Assembly: GCF_007745175.1 (NCBI RefSeq)
Contig: NZ_CP036271.1
Span: 3,856,314-3,920,313, forward strand
DNA length: 64,000 bases
Origin: Caulifigura coniformis
Lineage (GTDB): Bacteria > Planctomycetota > Planctomycetia > Planctomycetales > Planctomycetaceae
Direction of reading: 5' to 3'
This document shows positions 27,789-37,755 of the stretch, in pieces (position 1 is the first letter of the stretch; every line of letters begins with the position of its first letter). The notes beneath the pieces were generated by a model that saw nothing but the letters and a program-made list of their open reading frames with translations, was not told where the DNA came from and searched no databases. A program made the position numbers and the translations under genes.

Positions 27789-28328
27789 TCAGACCGTCGA
27801 ACCACCGGCCGCCGCAATCCCTCGCCGTTCCCGCATCTCGCTTTCGTCCATCAGCATCTTGAGTGTCATTCGGGATTCGAACACCAGAATGGTCGATCCG
27901 CTGACCAGGCCCCCCACGCCGAACAGTCCTGAAACAAGGGCCACGGCCATGCAGGCCATTCGAAGTGTCTCGAGGTGGGCCATGAAGAAGGCCGCCCCGA
28001 TCAGTGAGATCAGCGCGGCCGCCGCGAACGAACCGACCGCCAGGTAGAAGCAGGTCAGCGCCCGCACCAGCATGTGCGTCCGCCGTTCGGCCGTCTTCAG
28101 GAGCTTCAGGTACAGGTTGAGGTCATCATCGGGATTAGCCCGCTTGTTCTCCACGAGAGCAGCGAGGGCCCGCGTCCGATCGATGGACCGGGCGAAGCGA
28201 TTCGACGTCCCCATCGTCATGACGGACGACGAATTCGTGAGAATCGCCGGAGCCGCGATAAACGTGAGCAGGGCGAACGGGTTGTCACTCCAGTCGGGCA
28301 TGTCCAGCGATCCTGAAAGATGCTTCAT
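27789..28328 (-). CDS. DUF2721 family membrane protein
   Basis: A 179-aa membrane protein with the DUF2721 pattern: FALLTFIAAPAILTNSSSVM, then NRFARSIDRTRAL, a short charged linker and two helices (about 92-115 and 122-145), ending in ESRMTLKMLMDE. The RxxxxxDRxR block is the most diagnostic. Function of the family is unknown. It lies alone, about 100 bases from the sulfatase and divergent from the DUF1592 gene. Confidence 0.8.
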   Translation of the reverse strand: MKHLSGSLDMPDWSDNPFALLTFIAAPAILTNSSSVMTMGTSNRFARSIDRTRALAALVENKRANPDDDLNLYLKLLKTAERRTHMLVRALTCFYLAVGSFAAAALISLIGAAFFMAHLETLRMACMAVALVSGLFGVGGLVSGSTILVFESRMTLKMLMDESEMRERRGIAAAGGSTV

Positions 28329-28541
28329 TCGAGGCGTCTGTCACGCAACGTTAAACAGCAGTCGGTCGAATGGGAACACTCCGGAAATGCCCGGGGAAAC
28401 CCGCAAGAGGCCCCCGTTTTCCGGGAGATTCTGTACGCCGGGCTCCTCCCGCGGCTATGATGCTGTACCACCCTGCGGCCCCGTGATTCCCGCCATACGG
28501 CCGCTCAGTTGCACGCGTCGTCCCACCTGCCGAGCACTTCG

Positions 28542-30905
28542 ATGTCACGGAGACGTTTCCAGCCGGTTTTCTCACGCTCCTTGATGATGGCCGCCATCGT
28601 CGGAGGGCTGGTGATTCCGTCCGCGTCTGCCGTCTGTGCCGACGACTCCCGCGGCCAGGGTCTCTTCAAGGAACGCTGCGCATCCTGCCACGGCGAGAAA
28701 GGGGAGGGAGTTCATGATGAGTTCGCCAATCCACTGATCGGCGATCGATCGCTCAATGAACTCTCGAAGTACATCGACGACACGATGCCCAAGGATGAAG
28801 CCGACTCGATGAACGCCGAAGATTCGGCGGCCGTCGCGGCCTACATCTACGACGCCTTCTACTCGCCGACCGCACAATTCCGGAATCAGCCTGCCCGTGT
28901 CGAACTGGCCCGCCTGACCGTCAGGCAGTATCGGCACGCGCTGATCGATGTGATCTCCGACTTCCGCGGCCGAAACGACTTCAGCGACGAACGCGGCCTG
29001 AAAGCCGATTACGGCGAGTTTCTGAAGCCCCGCGTCGGCGACAGGCCGGAGAACAAGATCGAGCCGGGAATCGACCACGTCTTCAATCCGCCCAAGGACG
29101 AAAAGCCGCTCACCGAAGAGGAACTCAAGGAGGCGAAGAAGAATCCGATGAAGGATCGCCGCCCGGGCGATTCCTTCCGCGCAAAATGGCGCGGAGCGAT
29201 CATCATCCCGGCCGATGGTGAATATGAGTTCATCGCCGAAACCGAAAACGGTGTGAAGGTCTTCGTCAACGACTCGCGCACACCGATCATCGATGCCGCT
29301 GTCCGCTCAGGAAACGAAACCGTCTTCCGCGGCTCGAGTGCTCTGCTCGGCGGAAGGTCTTACTTCTTGAACGTCGAGTTCAATAAGTCGAAGGCGGAGA
29401 AGTCCGCATCGATTGTTCTGAAGTGGAAGCGGCCCGGGCAGGTTGCGGAGCCGATTCCCACACGCTTCCTTTCGCCCCAGGAGCCGCCGGAGCGGCTGGT
29501 GATTTCGTCATCGTTCCCGCCCGACGATCGCAGCATGGGCTACGAGCGTGGAAACGCAGTCTCCCGGGAATGGGACGATGCGACGACCTCCGCAGCGTTC
29601 GAAGCGGCCGACTGGATTGCGAAGCGCCGCTTCCAGCTGGCAAACACCCGGGCTGAGTCCGACGACCGCACTGACAAGGTCAAGGCATTCAGCCGCCGGT
29701 TCGTCGAGCGGGTGTTTCGCCGCCCGTTGAGTGACGAAGAAGCCGCGCTCTACGTGGAACGTCAGTTCGCAGAATCGCGCGATGATGAAACAGCCGTCAA
29801 GCGGGTCGTGCTGCTGGCGCTGAAGTCGCCCTGGTTCCTGTATCGCGAACCGGGGCGCGACGCGACGGATCCGCATGCGGTCGCGTCCCGGATCTCGTTC
29901 ACGCTGTGGGACGCAGGTCCCGACGACCAGCTTCGGCAGGCCGCCGCGAAAGGGGAGTTGAAATCGCGTGAGCAGGTCCAGAAGCAGGTGAATCGAATGC
30001 TGAAGGACCATCGGGCGGACGCCAAGCTCGCCTCGTTCTTTGAGCAATGGCTGAAACTCGACCGCATGGGCGAACTCTCCAAGGACGCCAGGCGCTTTCC
30101 CGAGTTCACCCCCGAACTCGTGTCCGACCTGCGGACGTCGCTCGAACTGTTCGTCGATGAAGTCGTCCGGAGCGACGCCTCGGATTTCCGCTCCCTGTTC
30201 ACGTCCAACGAACTCTATGCGAACGGACGGATCGCCCGGTTCTATGGACTCGATCTTCCGGAAGACGCTCCCTTCCAGAAGGTCGCAGTCACGAACGAGC
30301 CGCGAATCGGCCTGCTGTCGCATCCTTACATGCTGGCCGGCTTCGCCTATCACGACGAGAGCTCCCCGATTCATCGCGGAGTGTTCATCGCCCGGACGGT
30401 GCTCGGCCGCATGCTGAAACAGCCTCCGGTTGCCGTCGCACCGATCGCGCCCGACCTGCACGCCGGCATGACAACCCGCGAACGCGTGCTTCTCCAGACC
30501 AAACCGGAGATGTGCATGTCCTGCCACGGCATGATCAACTCCCTCGGGTTTTCGTTGGAACACTTCGACGCCGTTGGTCGATACCGCCAGAAAGAGCACG
30601 ACAGGCCCGTCGATTCCAGCGGAAACTATCTGACAACCCGGGGAGATGAGGTGAAGTTTGCCGACGTCCGGGGGCTGTCGGAGTTCCTGGCCAACGGGCC
30701 TGAATCCTCCGCGGCGCTGACCTCCCAGCTGTTCCACTTCGCCGTCAAACAGCCGGTCCGTGCCTACGGGGCCGACCAGCCCGACCGCCTGCACGCCGGA
30801 TTCGTGGAAGGCAAATACAGCATTCGCCGGCTGCTGGGCGACATCGCCGTCACGGCCGCCCTCGATCAGCCGGCCGAACCAGCCGCCCCTGTGGCTGCAA
30901 ATTAA
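28542..30905 (+). CDS. DUF1592/DUF1588/DUF1585 cytochrome with inserted PA14 domain
   Basis: A 787-aa exported protein of the planctomycete-type DUF1592 group. A leader (RSLMMAAIVGGLVIPSASAVCADD) is followed by a cytochrome c domain with CASCH (about 48-52), the DUF1587-like region with ELARLTVRQYRHALIDV, and a PA14-like domain (about 210-310; WRGAIIIPADGEYEFIAETENGVKVFVND). Then come the DUF1592/1588/1585 blocks DRMGELSKDARRFPE, HRGVFIARTVLGRMLKQPPV, MCMSCHGMINSLGFSLEHFDAVGRYR and a final SQLFHFAVKQPVRAY. The second CxxCH is CMSCH. It is paired with the DUF1552 gene downstream, a common planctomycete pair of unknown function. ATG 28542 is used; a TTG at 28509 is an alternative. Confidence 0.9.
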   Translation: MSRRRFQPVFSRSLMMAAIVGGLVIPSASAVCADDSRGQGLFKERCASCHGEKGEGVHDEFANPLIGDRSLNELSKYIDDTMPKDEADSMNAEDSAAVAAYIYDAFYSPTAQFRNQPARVELARLTVRQYRHALIDVISDFRGRNDFSDERGLKADYGEFLKPRVGDRPENKIEPGIDHVFNPPKDEKPLTEEELKEAKKNPMKDRRPGDSFRAKWRGAIIIPADGEYEFIAETENGVKVFVNDSRTPIIDAAVRSGNETVFRGSSALLGGRSYFLNVEFNKSKAEKSASIVLKWKRPGQVAEPIPTRFLSPQEPPERLVISSSFPPDDRSMGYERGNAVSREWDDATTSAAFEAADWIAKRRFQLANTRAESDDRTDKVKAFSRRFVERVFRRPLSDEEAALYVERQFAESRDDETAVKRVVLLALKSPWFLYREPGRDATDPHAVASRISFTLWDAGPDDQLRQAAAKGELKSREQVQKQVNRMLKDHRADAKLASFFEQWLKLDRMGELSKDARRFPEFTPELVSDLRTSLELFVDEVVRSDASDFRSLFTSNELYANGRIARFYGLDLPEDAPFQKVAVTNEPRIGLLSHPYMLAGFAYHDESSPIHRGVFIARTVLGRMLKQPPVAVAPIAPDLHAGMTTRERVLLQTKPEMCMSCHGMINSLGFSLEHFDAVGRYRQKEHDRPVDSSGNYLTTRGDEVKFADVRGLSEFLANGPESSAALTSQLFHFAVKQPVRAYGADQPDRLHAGFVEGKYSIRRLLGDIAVTAALDQPAEPAAPVAAN

Positions 30906-31041
30906 CTGGACTTCATGTTTCGTCCCCAATCCGGCAGGCGTCGGCCCGATCTTCGGGCAACTCCAGATAGCCTGCATTGACGGCGACGATCGATCAACGG
31001 AAACTGATGCGTTGAACGGCCATCCTTGAGGAATCTCGGTA

Positions 31042-32358
31042 ATGCTTGGATATCGCACCCGGCGTGAGTTTTTGAAGGATCTCGGCCTGAGCGCCGCCGC
31101 GCTCCCCTTCGTGTGCAATCTGCCCAGCCTGGGATTTGCCAACTCCGTCACCCGCAAACAGCGGATGATCATCATCTTCAGCCCCAACGGCGTCGTTCCC
31201 GAAGCCTTCTGGCCGGACGAAGAAGGGGCGGAGTTCAATCTCAAGCCGATCATGCAGCCGCTGGCTCCCTTCAAGGACAGGCTGCTGACGCTGCACGGCG
31301 TCTGCGACAAAATCCGCGGCGACGGTGATAACCACATGCGCGGCATGGGCTGCATGCTGACGGGCATCGAACTGTTCCCCGGCAACATCCAGGGCGGTTC
31401 CGATACACCTGCCGGCTGGGCCAGCGGCCTGTCGATCGACCAGGAGGTCAAGAATTACCTGCAGTCGAGCGCGGAGACTCGCACACGATTCGGTTCGCTG
31501 GAATTCGGCGTCGTCGTCCCCGAGCGGGCCGACACCTGGACCCGCATGTGTTACGCCGGACCCAACAAGCCGATCACGCCGCTTGACGATCCGTACCAGA
31601 TGTTTGCCCGGCTCTACGGCCGTCAGAAAGATCAGGCCAGCCTCAAGAGCGTGCTGGACATCGTCCAGCAGGACCTCAAAAAAGTCGAGCCGCTTGTCAG
31701 CACGGAAGACCGGAAGCTGCTCGAAGAGCACGCGACATTCGTCCGGCAGATGGAAACCGAACTGAAGGCGCAGAAGGAAGACGTGGGGCACCCCGTCCCC
31801 ACGCTCGAGCCCGGCATCAAGGAAGAGAACGACAACATCCCCACCATCGCGAAGATGCAGGTCGAGCTGATGATCAACAGCTTCACCGCCGACTTCGCCC
31901 GCGTGGCCACGTTGCAGATGACCCACTCGGTCAGCAACGCGAAAATGAACTGGCTAGGAATCAGCGAAGGTCACCACACGCTTTCGCACGAACCCGACTC
32001 CAATACCGACGCCGTCGACAAGCTCACGAAGATCAACGTCTGGTACGCTGAGCAGGTCGCCTACCTGGCGAAGCGCCTGGCGGAAACACCCGAGCCGGGC
32101 GGGCAGGGCAGCCTGCTCGACAATACCACCATTGTCTGGACCAACGAACTCGGCAAAGGCAACTCGCACACGCTCAATAACATGCCGATGGTCCTGTTGG
32201 GCAACGGCATGGATTTCAAGATGGGCCGTTCACTCAAGTTCCCGAAGGTGGCCCACAACCGCCTGCTGATGAGCTTCGCCCATGCCTTCGGTCACCGCAT
32301 CGATCGGTTTGGAAATCCCGACTACTGCGGAGACGGCGTTCTCACCGAGCTGACGTAA
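31042..32358 (+). CDS. DUF1552 protein with Tat signal
   Basis: A 438-aa exported protein with an RRxFL Tat motif in TRRTREFL-like form ([19 protein letters not shown], residues 5-23) and DUF1552 blocks: [67 protein letters not shown]-like [22 protein letters not shown]1552 and DUF1592 proteins occur together, often in many copies, in planctomycete genomes; roles are unknown. GAGG lies 10 nt before the ATG. Confidence 0.9.
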   Translation: MLGYRTRREFLKDLGLSAAALPFVCNLPSLGFANSVTRKQRMIIIFSPNGVVPEAFWPDEEGAEFNLKPIMQPLAPFKDRLLTLHGVCDKIRGDGDNHMRGMGCMLTGIELFPGNIQGGSDTPAGWASGLSIDQEVKNYLQSSAETRTRFGSLEFGVVVPERADTWTRMCYAGPNKPITPLDDPYQMFARLYGRQKDQASLKSVLDIVQQDLKKVEPLVSTEDRKLLEEHATFVRQMETELKAQKEDVGHPVPTLEPGIKEENDNIPTIAKMQVELMINSFTADFARVATLQMTHSVSNAKMNWLGISEGHHTLSHEPDSNTDAVDKLTKINVWYAEQVAYLAKRLAETPEPGGQGSLLDNTTIVWTNELGKGNSHTLNNMPMVLLGNGMDFKMGRSLKFPKVAHNRLLMSFAHAFGHRIDRFGNPDYCGDGVLTELT

Positions 32359-32819
32359 CTCGGGACTGCATGGCGTAATCTCAGGAACTCACTGGGCAGG
32401 CGCGGGTTAACCCCCACGTCTGCCTTTTGGCGTTCTGGGGATGCAGCGCGATTCTGAAGTGAAACGCGTCCCGGCCGAGATGGTTCAGGCCGTGGAACTC
32501 CTCGACGGCGGAACCGACTGCATGCGGCCGATCCAGGGATCACTGGCACGCCCTTGCTGCTTCTCGTGGCATCAATCTGCCTCCCCGTTCAGCAGGTTCA
32601 GGTCCGCCGGTGATCATCAATCTCGGGGAAGACCCCTGCGATTGGAAATCGAAGGCCCCTGTTTTTGCGAGAAACTCGTGGAAATAATTCCTTCTCTCGG
32701 CCATTCGACTCGAATCCACGGCACTCTCGCATTCTCCTGCCGACTTCCGGTACATGTGTTGCAAGAGTGAACAACTGGTACTCTATTGAGCAGTTTGATC
32801 CTCCACGAGGCGGCGCGTA
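32359..32819. other. Intergenic region before the Anbu operon
   Basis: About 460 bases with no supported gene. Near its end TTGCAA (32761-32766) and nearby AT-rich bases could belong to a promoter for the Anbu operon, but the -10 spacing is poor. The GTG at 32820 has GAGG 9 nt upstream. Confidence 0.45.
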
Positions 32820-34325
32820 GTGGCCGATTACACCTATCCCAGGCCTGACTGCTTTGACGAACTGTTCTGTCAGGACGGCAACCCGCGTCCCGACTTCTCG
32901 GCCATCGCCCGCAAAATGGTCGCACTCTCGGCGGGCGATCTCGCCCGCAAGCAGGCCGCGGCCGAGGCCCTGCTGAGAACGCTGGGAATCACCTTCGCTG
33001 TCTACGGTCATACCGACGGCGCCGAGAAAGTCTGGCCTTTCGACATCCTCCCCCGAATCATCTCGGCCGAAGAGTGGCGGACGATCGAACGCGGCCTGCG
33101 CCAGCGGATCACCGCGCTGAACCTGTTTCTCAGCGACGTCTACAACGAGAAACGGATCCTCCGCGACAAGATCATCCCGGCCGATCTTGTCGAGACCGCC
33201 GCCACCTACCGCCCGATGTGTGCGGGCCAGCGGCCGCAGCAGGGCGTCTGGTGTCACATCACCGGCACTGATCTCGTCCGCAATGCCGACGGCCAGTTCT
33301 ACGTCCTCGAAGACAACCTGCGGTGCCCGTCCGGCGTCTCGTATGTGCTCGAGAACCGCGAAGTGATGAAGCGGACTCTCCCTCACCTCTTCGAGGGATT
33401 GTCCGTGGTCTCGGTCGACGACTATCCCGAGCGCCTGCTCGACACGCTCCAGAGCGTCGCGCCCCGCGGCATTCCCGATCCGACTGTGGTCGTGCTTACG
33501 CCGGGAGTCTTCAACTCGGCCTATTTTGAGCATTCGTTTCTCGCCCAGCAGATGGGAGTGGAACTCGTCGAAGGCTCCGACCTCGTCATCCGCGATGGCT
33601 ACGTCCACATGCGGACAACGACTGGCCTTCGCCGCGTCGATGTCATCTACCGCCGGATCGACGACGACTTCCTTGATCCCAGGTGCTTCCGCGCCGATTC
33701 GATGCTCGGCGTTCCCGGGCTGATGGAAGTCTATCGCCAGGGGAAGGTGACCCTGGCCAACGCCCCTGGAAACGGCATCGCGGACGACAAGGCGGTCTAC
33801 GCCTACGTCCCGAAGATCATCAAGTACTACCTCAAGGAAGACCCGATCCTTCCGAACGTCCCAACCTACGTGTGCAGCGAGCCCGAAGGCCTGAAGTACG
33901 TTCTCGAGCATCTCGACGAACTGGTCGTGAAGCCCGTCAACGAGTCGGGCGGATACGGCATTCTGATGGGCCCCCAGGAATCGAAGGAGCGCCGCGCCGA
34001 GTTCGCCGAATTGGTGAAAGCGAATCCGCGAAACTACATCGCCCAGCCCATGCTGAACCTTTCAACCGCGCCGACGATCATCGATGGCAGGGTGGAAGCC
34101 CGCCATGTCGACCTGCGTCCGTTCATCCTGTCCTCGGCCCATGGCGTCTTCGTCCTTCCCGGAGGGCTGACTCGTGTGGCTCTCAAGCGGGGCTCGCTGA
34201 TCGTCAACTCGTCCCAGGGAGGGGGCAGCAAGGACACCTGGGTGCTGCAAGGCGGGAAATCGGCCCCGCGGCGCCTGCACGGATTTTCGCGAACCAGTCT
34301 GCCGGTGGAATCGATCCCGTGCTGA
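32820..34325 (+). CDS. Circularly permuted ATP-grasp protein (DUF404/DUF407 type)
   Basis: A 501-aa ATP-grasp enzyme of the circularly permuted type, predicted to form amide or peptide-like bonds. The start [15 protein letters not shown] and blocks LTGxDLVR-like [86 protein letters not shown] and [11 protein letters not shown] match the family. It begins at GTG and its stop overlaps the next gene's GTG by 7 bases. In many bacteria this gene is followed by alpha-E, Anbu and transglutaminase genes, as here; a joint peptide-tagging or peptide-synthesis role has been predicted but not demonstrated. Confidence 0.92.
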   Translation: MADYTYPRPDCFDELFCQDGNPRPDFSAIARKMVALSAGDLARKQAAAEALLRTLGITFAVYGHTDGAEKVWPFDILPRIISAEEWRTIERGLRQRITALNLFLSDVYNEKRILRDKIIPADLVETAATYRPMCAGQRPQQGVWCHITGTDLVRNADGQFYVLEDNLRCPSGVSYVLENREVMKRTLPHLFEGLSVVSVDDYPERLLDTLQSVAPRGIPDPTVVVLTPGVFNSAYFEHSFLAQQMGVELVEGSDLVIRDGYVHMRTTTGLRRVDVIYRRIDDDFLDPRCFRADSMLGVPGLMEVYRQGKVTLANAPGNGIADDKAVYAYVPKIIKYYLKEDPILPNVPTYVCSEPEGLKYVLEHLDELVVKPVNESGGYGILMGPQESKERRAEFAELVKANPRNYIAQPMLNLSTAPTIIDGRVEARHVDLRPFILSSAHGVFVLPGGLTRVALKRGSLIVNSSQGGGSKDTWVLQGGKSAPRRLHGFSRTSLPVESIPC

Positions 34326-35287
34326 GCCGCGTTGCTGAATCGGTCTACTGGCTGTCGCGCTACATCGAGCGCGCCGAGAACACCGCGCGATGTATCGACG
34401 TCAACATCTCGCTGACGCTCGACCTGGGCGACGAATGGGCCAACCAGTGGGCCCCCCTCGTCTTCACCACCGGCGGTCACGAGCTGTTCGCCGACCGTTA
34501 CGGCGAGCCGACGCGCGAAAACGTCCTCAAGTTCCTGACGTTCGATCGCGAGAACCCCAACTCGATTTTCTCGTGTATTGCCGCCGCCCGGCAGAATGCC
34601 CGGTCGGTTCGCGAGTCGCTGTCGACCTCGGTCTGGGAGGAGTTGAACCGGTTCTACCTCCGACTGAACGAGGCCCGGATGTCGGGCGATCTCGACACGT
34701 CGATCTACGACGACGTGAAGCGCGCCAGCCAGCTGCTGACCGGCATTATGGACAGCACGCAGACGCACAACGAAGCGTGGCACTTCGCCCGTCTCGGCCG
34801 CCTTCTCGAGCGGGGGGACCAGACTTCCCGCATTCTCGACGTCAAGTATTTCATCCTCCTGCCGACGATTCAGGACGTCGGTTCATCGTTCGACATCACG
34901 CAGTGGTCCGCGCTCCTCAAGTCGGCCAGCGCGCTCAACATGTATCGCCGGGTTCATCACCGGATCGTTCCCGCACGCGTCGTGGAGTTCATCGCACTTG
35001 ATCGCGATTTCCCGCGGTCGATGCGGTTCTGCATCAGCCGGGCCGAGCATTCCCTGCACAAAATCACGGGAACCGCCCCGGATGTCTATTCCCTGCCGGT
35101 GGAACAGGAGCTCGGCCGCGCCCGGGCCGAGCTCGAATTCGCGAAAGCGGAGCAGATCATTAAAGAAGGGCTCCACGAGTTCATCGATAAGTTTCAGGAC
35201 TGCGTGATCCGCGTGGGAACGCTGATCGCGACCAGCTTTTTTGACGACCAGCCTGATGCCTCTCAGGAAGGATCACAGACTCAATGA
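34319..35287 (+). CDS. Alpha-E domain protein (DUF403)
   Basis: A 322-aa all-helical protein with the alpha-E start [28 protein letters not shown] and the blocks [32 protein letters not shown] and [22 protein letters not shown]. It is the constant partner of circularly permuted ATP-grasp proteins. GTG 34319 is chosen from the family N-terminus and the 7-base overlap with the ATP-grasp stop; the open frame continues far upstream as a shadow only. It overlaps Anbu by 4 bases. Confidence 0.9.
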   Translation: MLSRVAESVYWLSRYIERAENTARCIDVNISLTLDLGDEWANQWAPLVFTTGGHELFADRYGEPTRENVLKFLTFDRENPNSIFSCIAAARQNARSVRESLSTSVWEELNRFYLRLNEARMSGDLDTSIYDDVKRASQLLTGIMDSTQTHNEAWHFARLGRLLERGDQTSRILDVKYFILLPTIQDVGSSFDITQWSALLKSASALNMYRRVHHRIVPARVVEFIALDRDFPRSMRFCISRAEHSLHKITGTAPDVYSLPVEQELGRARAELEFAKAEQIIKEGLHEFIDKFQDCVIRVGTLIATSFFDDQPDASQEGSQTQ

Positions 35288-36057
35288 CTTTTTGCCTCGC
35301 GATGAAAGTCGCCAACGGGCTGGTCGGCATCGCCGACACCCGGGTGACTTCAGGTTCGGAGTGTATTACGGCCCGCAAGGTGACGCTTCACGAACACGAC
35401 GGACGATCGTTCTTCCTGATGACGTCCGGGCTCCGCAGTGTCCGTGACAAGGTCCTCACCTATTTCGAAGAGATCCTCGACATCGAGGACGTCACCTTCG
35501 ATCGCCTGTACAAGGCCGTGACGGCGTTCGCCTCGCAGTTGCGGCGCGTCGAAGAAGAGGATCGCGCCGCCCTGGAAGCCTGCAGCTACCATTTCAACCT
35601 CTTCGCCCTCATCGGCGGGCAGCTGCGGCATGACCGCGAGCACAAGCTCTATCTCGTCTATCCGCAGGGAAACTGGGTCGAAGTCGGCGCCGGAACCCCT
35701 TACTGCATCATCGGCGAATCGGGGTATGGGAAGCCGATCCTCGACCGCACCCTGAAATACACCGACTCGCTGCGGTTTGCACTGAAAGTCGGCGCGCTGG
35801 CGTTCGACTCCACCCGCATCAGCGCCGCCAACGTCGACTTCCCGATCGACGTGATCATCTTCGACCAGGAGACGAAGAAGATCCGCGAGCGTCGCTACGA
35901 AAAAGAGGACCTGGCCCCGATCTCCCAGTGGTGGCAGGAACGCCTCCGCCAGTCGGTGAACGAACTCCCCTCGGAATGGCAGTCGCTGGTCCTTGATGAC
36001 ACGGCCGAGGTTCACCAGATGAGCACCATTCCGCTCGGCCAGCCCCGCTCCGGTTGA
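35284..36057 (+). CDS. Anbu proteasome-like peptidase
   Basis: A 257-aa Ntn-hydrolase of the Anbu (ancestral beta subunit, BPH-related) family. Removal of Met would expose Thr2 (MTFCLAM) as the nucleophile, and the following GLVGIADTRVTSG matches the proteasome beta start with the conserved Asp. ARKVTLHEHDG carries the Lys of the active site. Known Anbu proteins form helical or dodecameric open rings; their substrates are unknown. The overlap with the alpha-E gene and the ATP-grasp and transglutaminase neighbours give the classical Anbu module. Confidence 0.9.
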   Translation: MTFCLAMKVANGLVGIADTRVTSGSECITARKVTLHEHDGRSFFLMTSGLRSVRDKVLTYFEEILDIEDVTFDRLYKAVTAFASQLRRVEEEDRAALEACSYHFNLFALIGGQLRHDREHKLYLVYPQGNWVEVGAGTPYCIIGESGYGKPILDRTLKYTDSLRFALKVGALAFDSTRISAANVDFPIDVIIFDQETKKIRERRYEKEDLAPISQWWQERLRQSVNELPSEWQSLVLDDTAEVHQMSTIPLGQPRSG

Positions 36058-36111
36058 GCGTGGTGTGGCCCCCACTGGATGATGTTGTCCTCCTCCCGCT
36101 GAAGGCGCCTC

Positions 36112-36957
36112 GTGCTTGTTCGCGTCGACCACACTCTCGACTACCTGTACTCGAGAGAGGTTTTCTGCGAACCGGTGACGATTCGCCTCCGGCCGCGCGA
36201 TGACCCGTTTCAGACGCTGCGCCGCTGGGACTGCACGATCGACCCGCAGCCGGCCGGCGTGTCCGACTTCCGCGATCTCGACGGAAACTTGATCCGCAGG
36301 GTCTGGTTCGAGGGACTCACCGACCATCTTCGGATCCAGTCCTCAATTGAAGTCGAGACTCTCTGCTCCGACCCGTTCCAGTATCTGCTGGCGTCCGAGG
36401 CGGCCGTCATTCCGATCCGGCTGGACGCGATCGAACAGACTCTCGCAGCGACCTATTCCAGACCGGGAACGCTGTCGCCGCGGATTGCCGAACTCGCGAA
36501 CGATCTGCAGCGGCAGGCCGGAAAGCAGACCACGCGGTTCCTGCCGGCCCTCGCTGCCCATCTCCACGCGACCATTGCCTTCGTCGTGCGGCCGAGCGGG
36601 GATCCGTGGCCGGCCGAGAAAACGCTCGCCGAGCGAACGGGGTCCTGTCGCGACATCGCCGTGCTGTTTTGCGAAGTCTGCCGCGCCTCCGGGCTGCCGG
36701 CGCGGTTCGTCAGCGGATATGCGGTCGATCCGGATCACGCCGGCTGCCATCACCTGCATGCCTGGTGCGAGGTCTATTTGCCCGGCGCCGGCTGGCGAGG
36801 GTTCGACCCGACACTGGGATTGGCCGTCGCCGATCGCCATGTCGCGCTCGCCTCGTCGAGATTGCCGGCCCTGGCCGCCCCGACATCGGGCATCTTCCGT
36901 GGCACAGGCGTCACGAGCGAGCTGCAGGCCCACGTGAACATCCTCACGGACTCGTGA
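36112..36957 (+). CDS. Transglutaminase-like cysteine protease of the Anbu module
   Basis: A 281-aa protein with an N-terminal beta domain (Transglut_N type, VDHTLDYLYSREV to SSIEVET, about 5-85) and a transglutaminase/protease core. The catalytic triad is visible as C179 in GSCRDIA, H216 in HLHAWCEV and D232 in GFDPTLG. Length and layout match the proteins found next to Anbu. GTG at 36112 is the listed start; the ribosome site is weak. It begins 54 bases after Anbu and ends the operon. It may cut or cross-link peptides made by the ATP-grasp enzyme (prediction). Confidence 0.88.
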   Translation: MLVRVDHTLDYLYSREVFCEPVTIRLRPRDDPFQTLRRWDCTIDPQPAGVSDFRDLDGNLIRRVWFEGLTDHLRIQSSIEVETLCSDPFQYLLASEAAVIPIRLDAIEQTLAATYSRPGTLSPRIAELANDLQRQAGKQTTRFLPALAAHLHATIAFVVRPSGDPWPAEKTLAERTGSCRDIAVLFCEVCRASGLPARFVSGYAVDPDHAGCHHLHAWCEVYLPGAGWRGFDPTLGLAVADRHVALASSRLPALAAPTSGIFRGTGVTSELQAHVNILTDS

Positions 36958-37315
36958 TGTTTCCCCGGTGTGTCCGGGCCGTTCGGGCTGTTTCCGAAGC
37001 ATGAGGGCAAGAATTCCGGGGCCAGGGGGTGATCCTGTCATCTTGCCCTCTTCCCCCGTGGGACGCCGGGGAAGAGCACGGGCGCGGTGCGGGATCGGAC
37101 GTTGCGGCAATCGCCGGCCGGATGCGAGCGGGTGACGGGCTGAGCGTGGTGATGTTCATCGTTCCTCCATCAGTCGCGGGCGGTTGCGCGGAAAATGGAG
37201 GAGGGCTTCTCCCAGGACCATCGACTGACGCGAGGCGGGCCCGGCGAGCATGATGTATTGACAGTCGATATATGGCGTGGCAATCTATAGTCGTCCCGGG
37301 AATGGAGCGGACGAC
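36958..37315. other. Intergenic region with candidate PadR operator
   Basis: About 358 bases with no supported gene. The last third carries the regulatory elements listed at 37221-37293. The earlier part shows no recognisable structure. Confidence 0.5.
37221..37293 (+). promoter_or_regulatory. Candidate promoter and operator of the PadR gene
   Basis: TCGACTG (37221-37227) is repeated in inverted form as CAGTCGA (37262-37268). TTGACA (37258-37263) looks like a -35 box, and TATAGT (37286-37291) like a -10 box, but their 22-nt spacing is longer than usual, and CGATATA...TATAGTCG forms an imperfect palindrome between them. PadR regulators often bind AT-rich palindromes in their own promoters, so self-control is likely. 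Confidence 0.4.
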
Positions 37316-37669
37316 ATGAGCGGGTTCGACGCGGATCTCTGGCGGGGGAGTCTGGAAATGATGGTTCTGTCCGCACTCGCGGACGGGCCGAAGTATGGCT
37401 ACCTCATCCAGGCCCGTCTCAAGGAATCGAGCGGCGAGAAACTCTCGCTCCAGGCGGGAACCCTCTATCCGATCCTGCACCGCCTCGAGGCGTCGAAGCT
37501 CGTCAAGGCGCGGTGGGATGAAGGAACAGGGCGGCGGCGGAAGTGGTATGAGCTGACAGCCGCCGGGCGAAAGCAGCTGACGCACCAGGTGCGCGAATGG
37601 CACAGCTTTGTCGAGTGCATCAGGGGCGTTCTCGGAAGTGCGTTCGAGCCGGGAATGAATCCCGCGTAA
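37316..37669 (+). CDS. PadR-family transcriptional regulator
   Basis: A 117-aa winged-helix regulator of the short PadR subfamily 2 type. The pattern LWRGSLEMMVLSALADGPKYGYLIQARLKESSG...LSLQAGTLYPILHRLEASKLVKARW...RRRKWYELTAAGRKQL is typical. ATG 37316 has GGAG 8 nt upstream; the frame open back to 37277 lacks this. It is followed after 86 bases by a HAAS-domain membrane protein, a frequent pairing in which the membrane protein is thought to signal to, or be repressed by, PadR. Confidence 0.92.
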   Translation: MSGFDADLWRGSLEMMVLSALADGPKYGYLIQARLKESSGEKLSLQAGTLYPILHRLEASKLVKARWDEGTGRRRKWYELTAAGRKQLTHQVREWHSFVECIRGVLGSAFEPGMNPA

Positions 37670-37755
37670 TGCTGGCGAGCGGGGGCGTCAGCCCCCTGTG
37701 CCGCCGGGGGACAGGGCGACGCGGTTTCAGGCAGGCGTTCGGAAGGTGAAGAACA

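Noticed and set aside
29508-31451. Long minus-strand open frame (647 codons)
   Set aside because: Antisense to the DUF1592 and DUF1552 genes, with no domain and unlike composition; a shadow of the real genes.
33683-34318. N-terminal extension of the alpha-E gene
   Set aside because: The frame is open, but it overlaps the ATP-grasp gene on the same strand and shows no protein features; the GTG at 34319 gives the family start.
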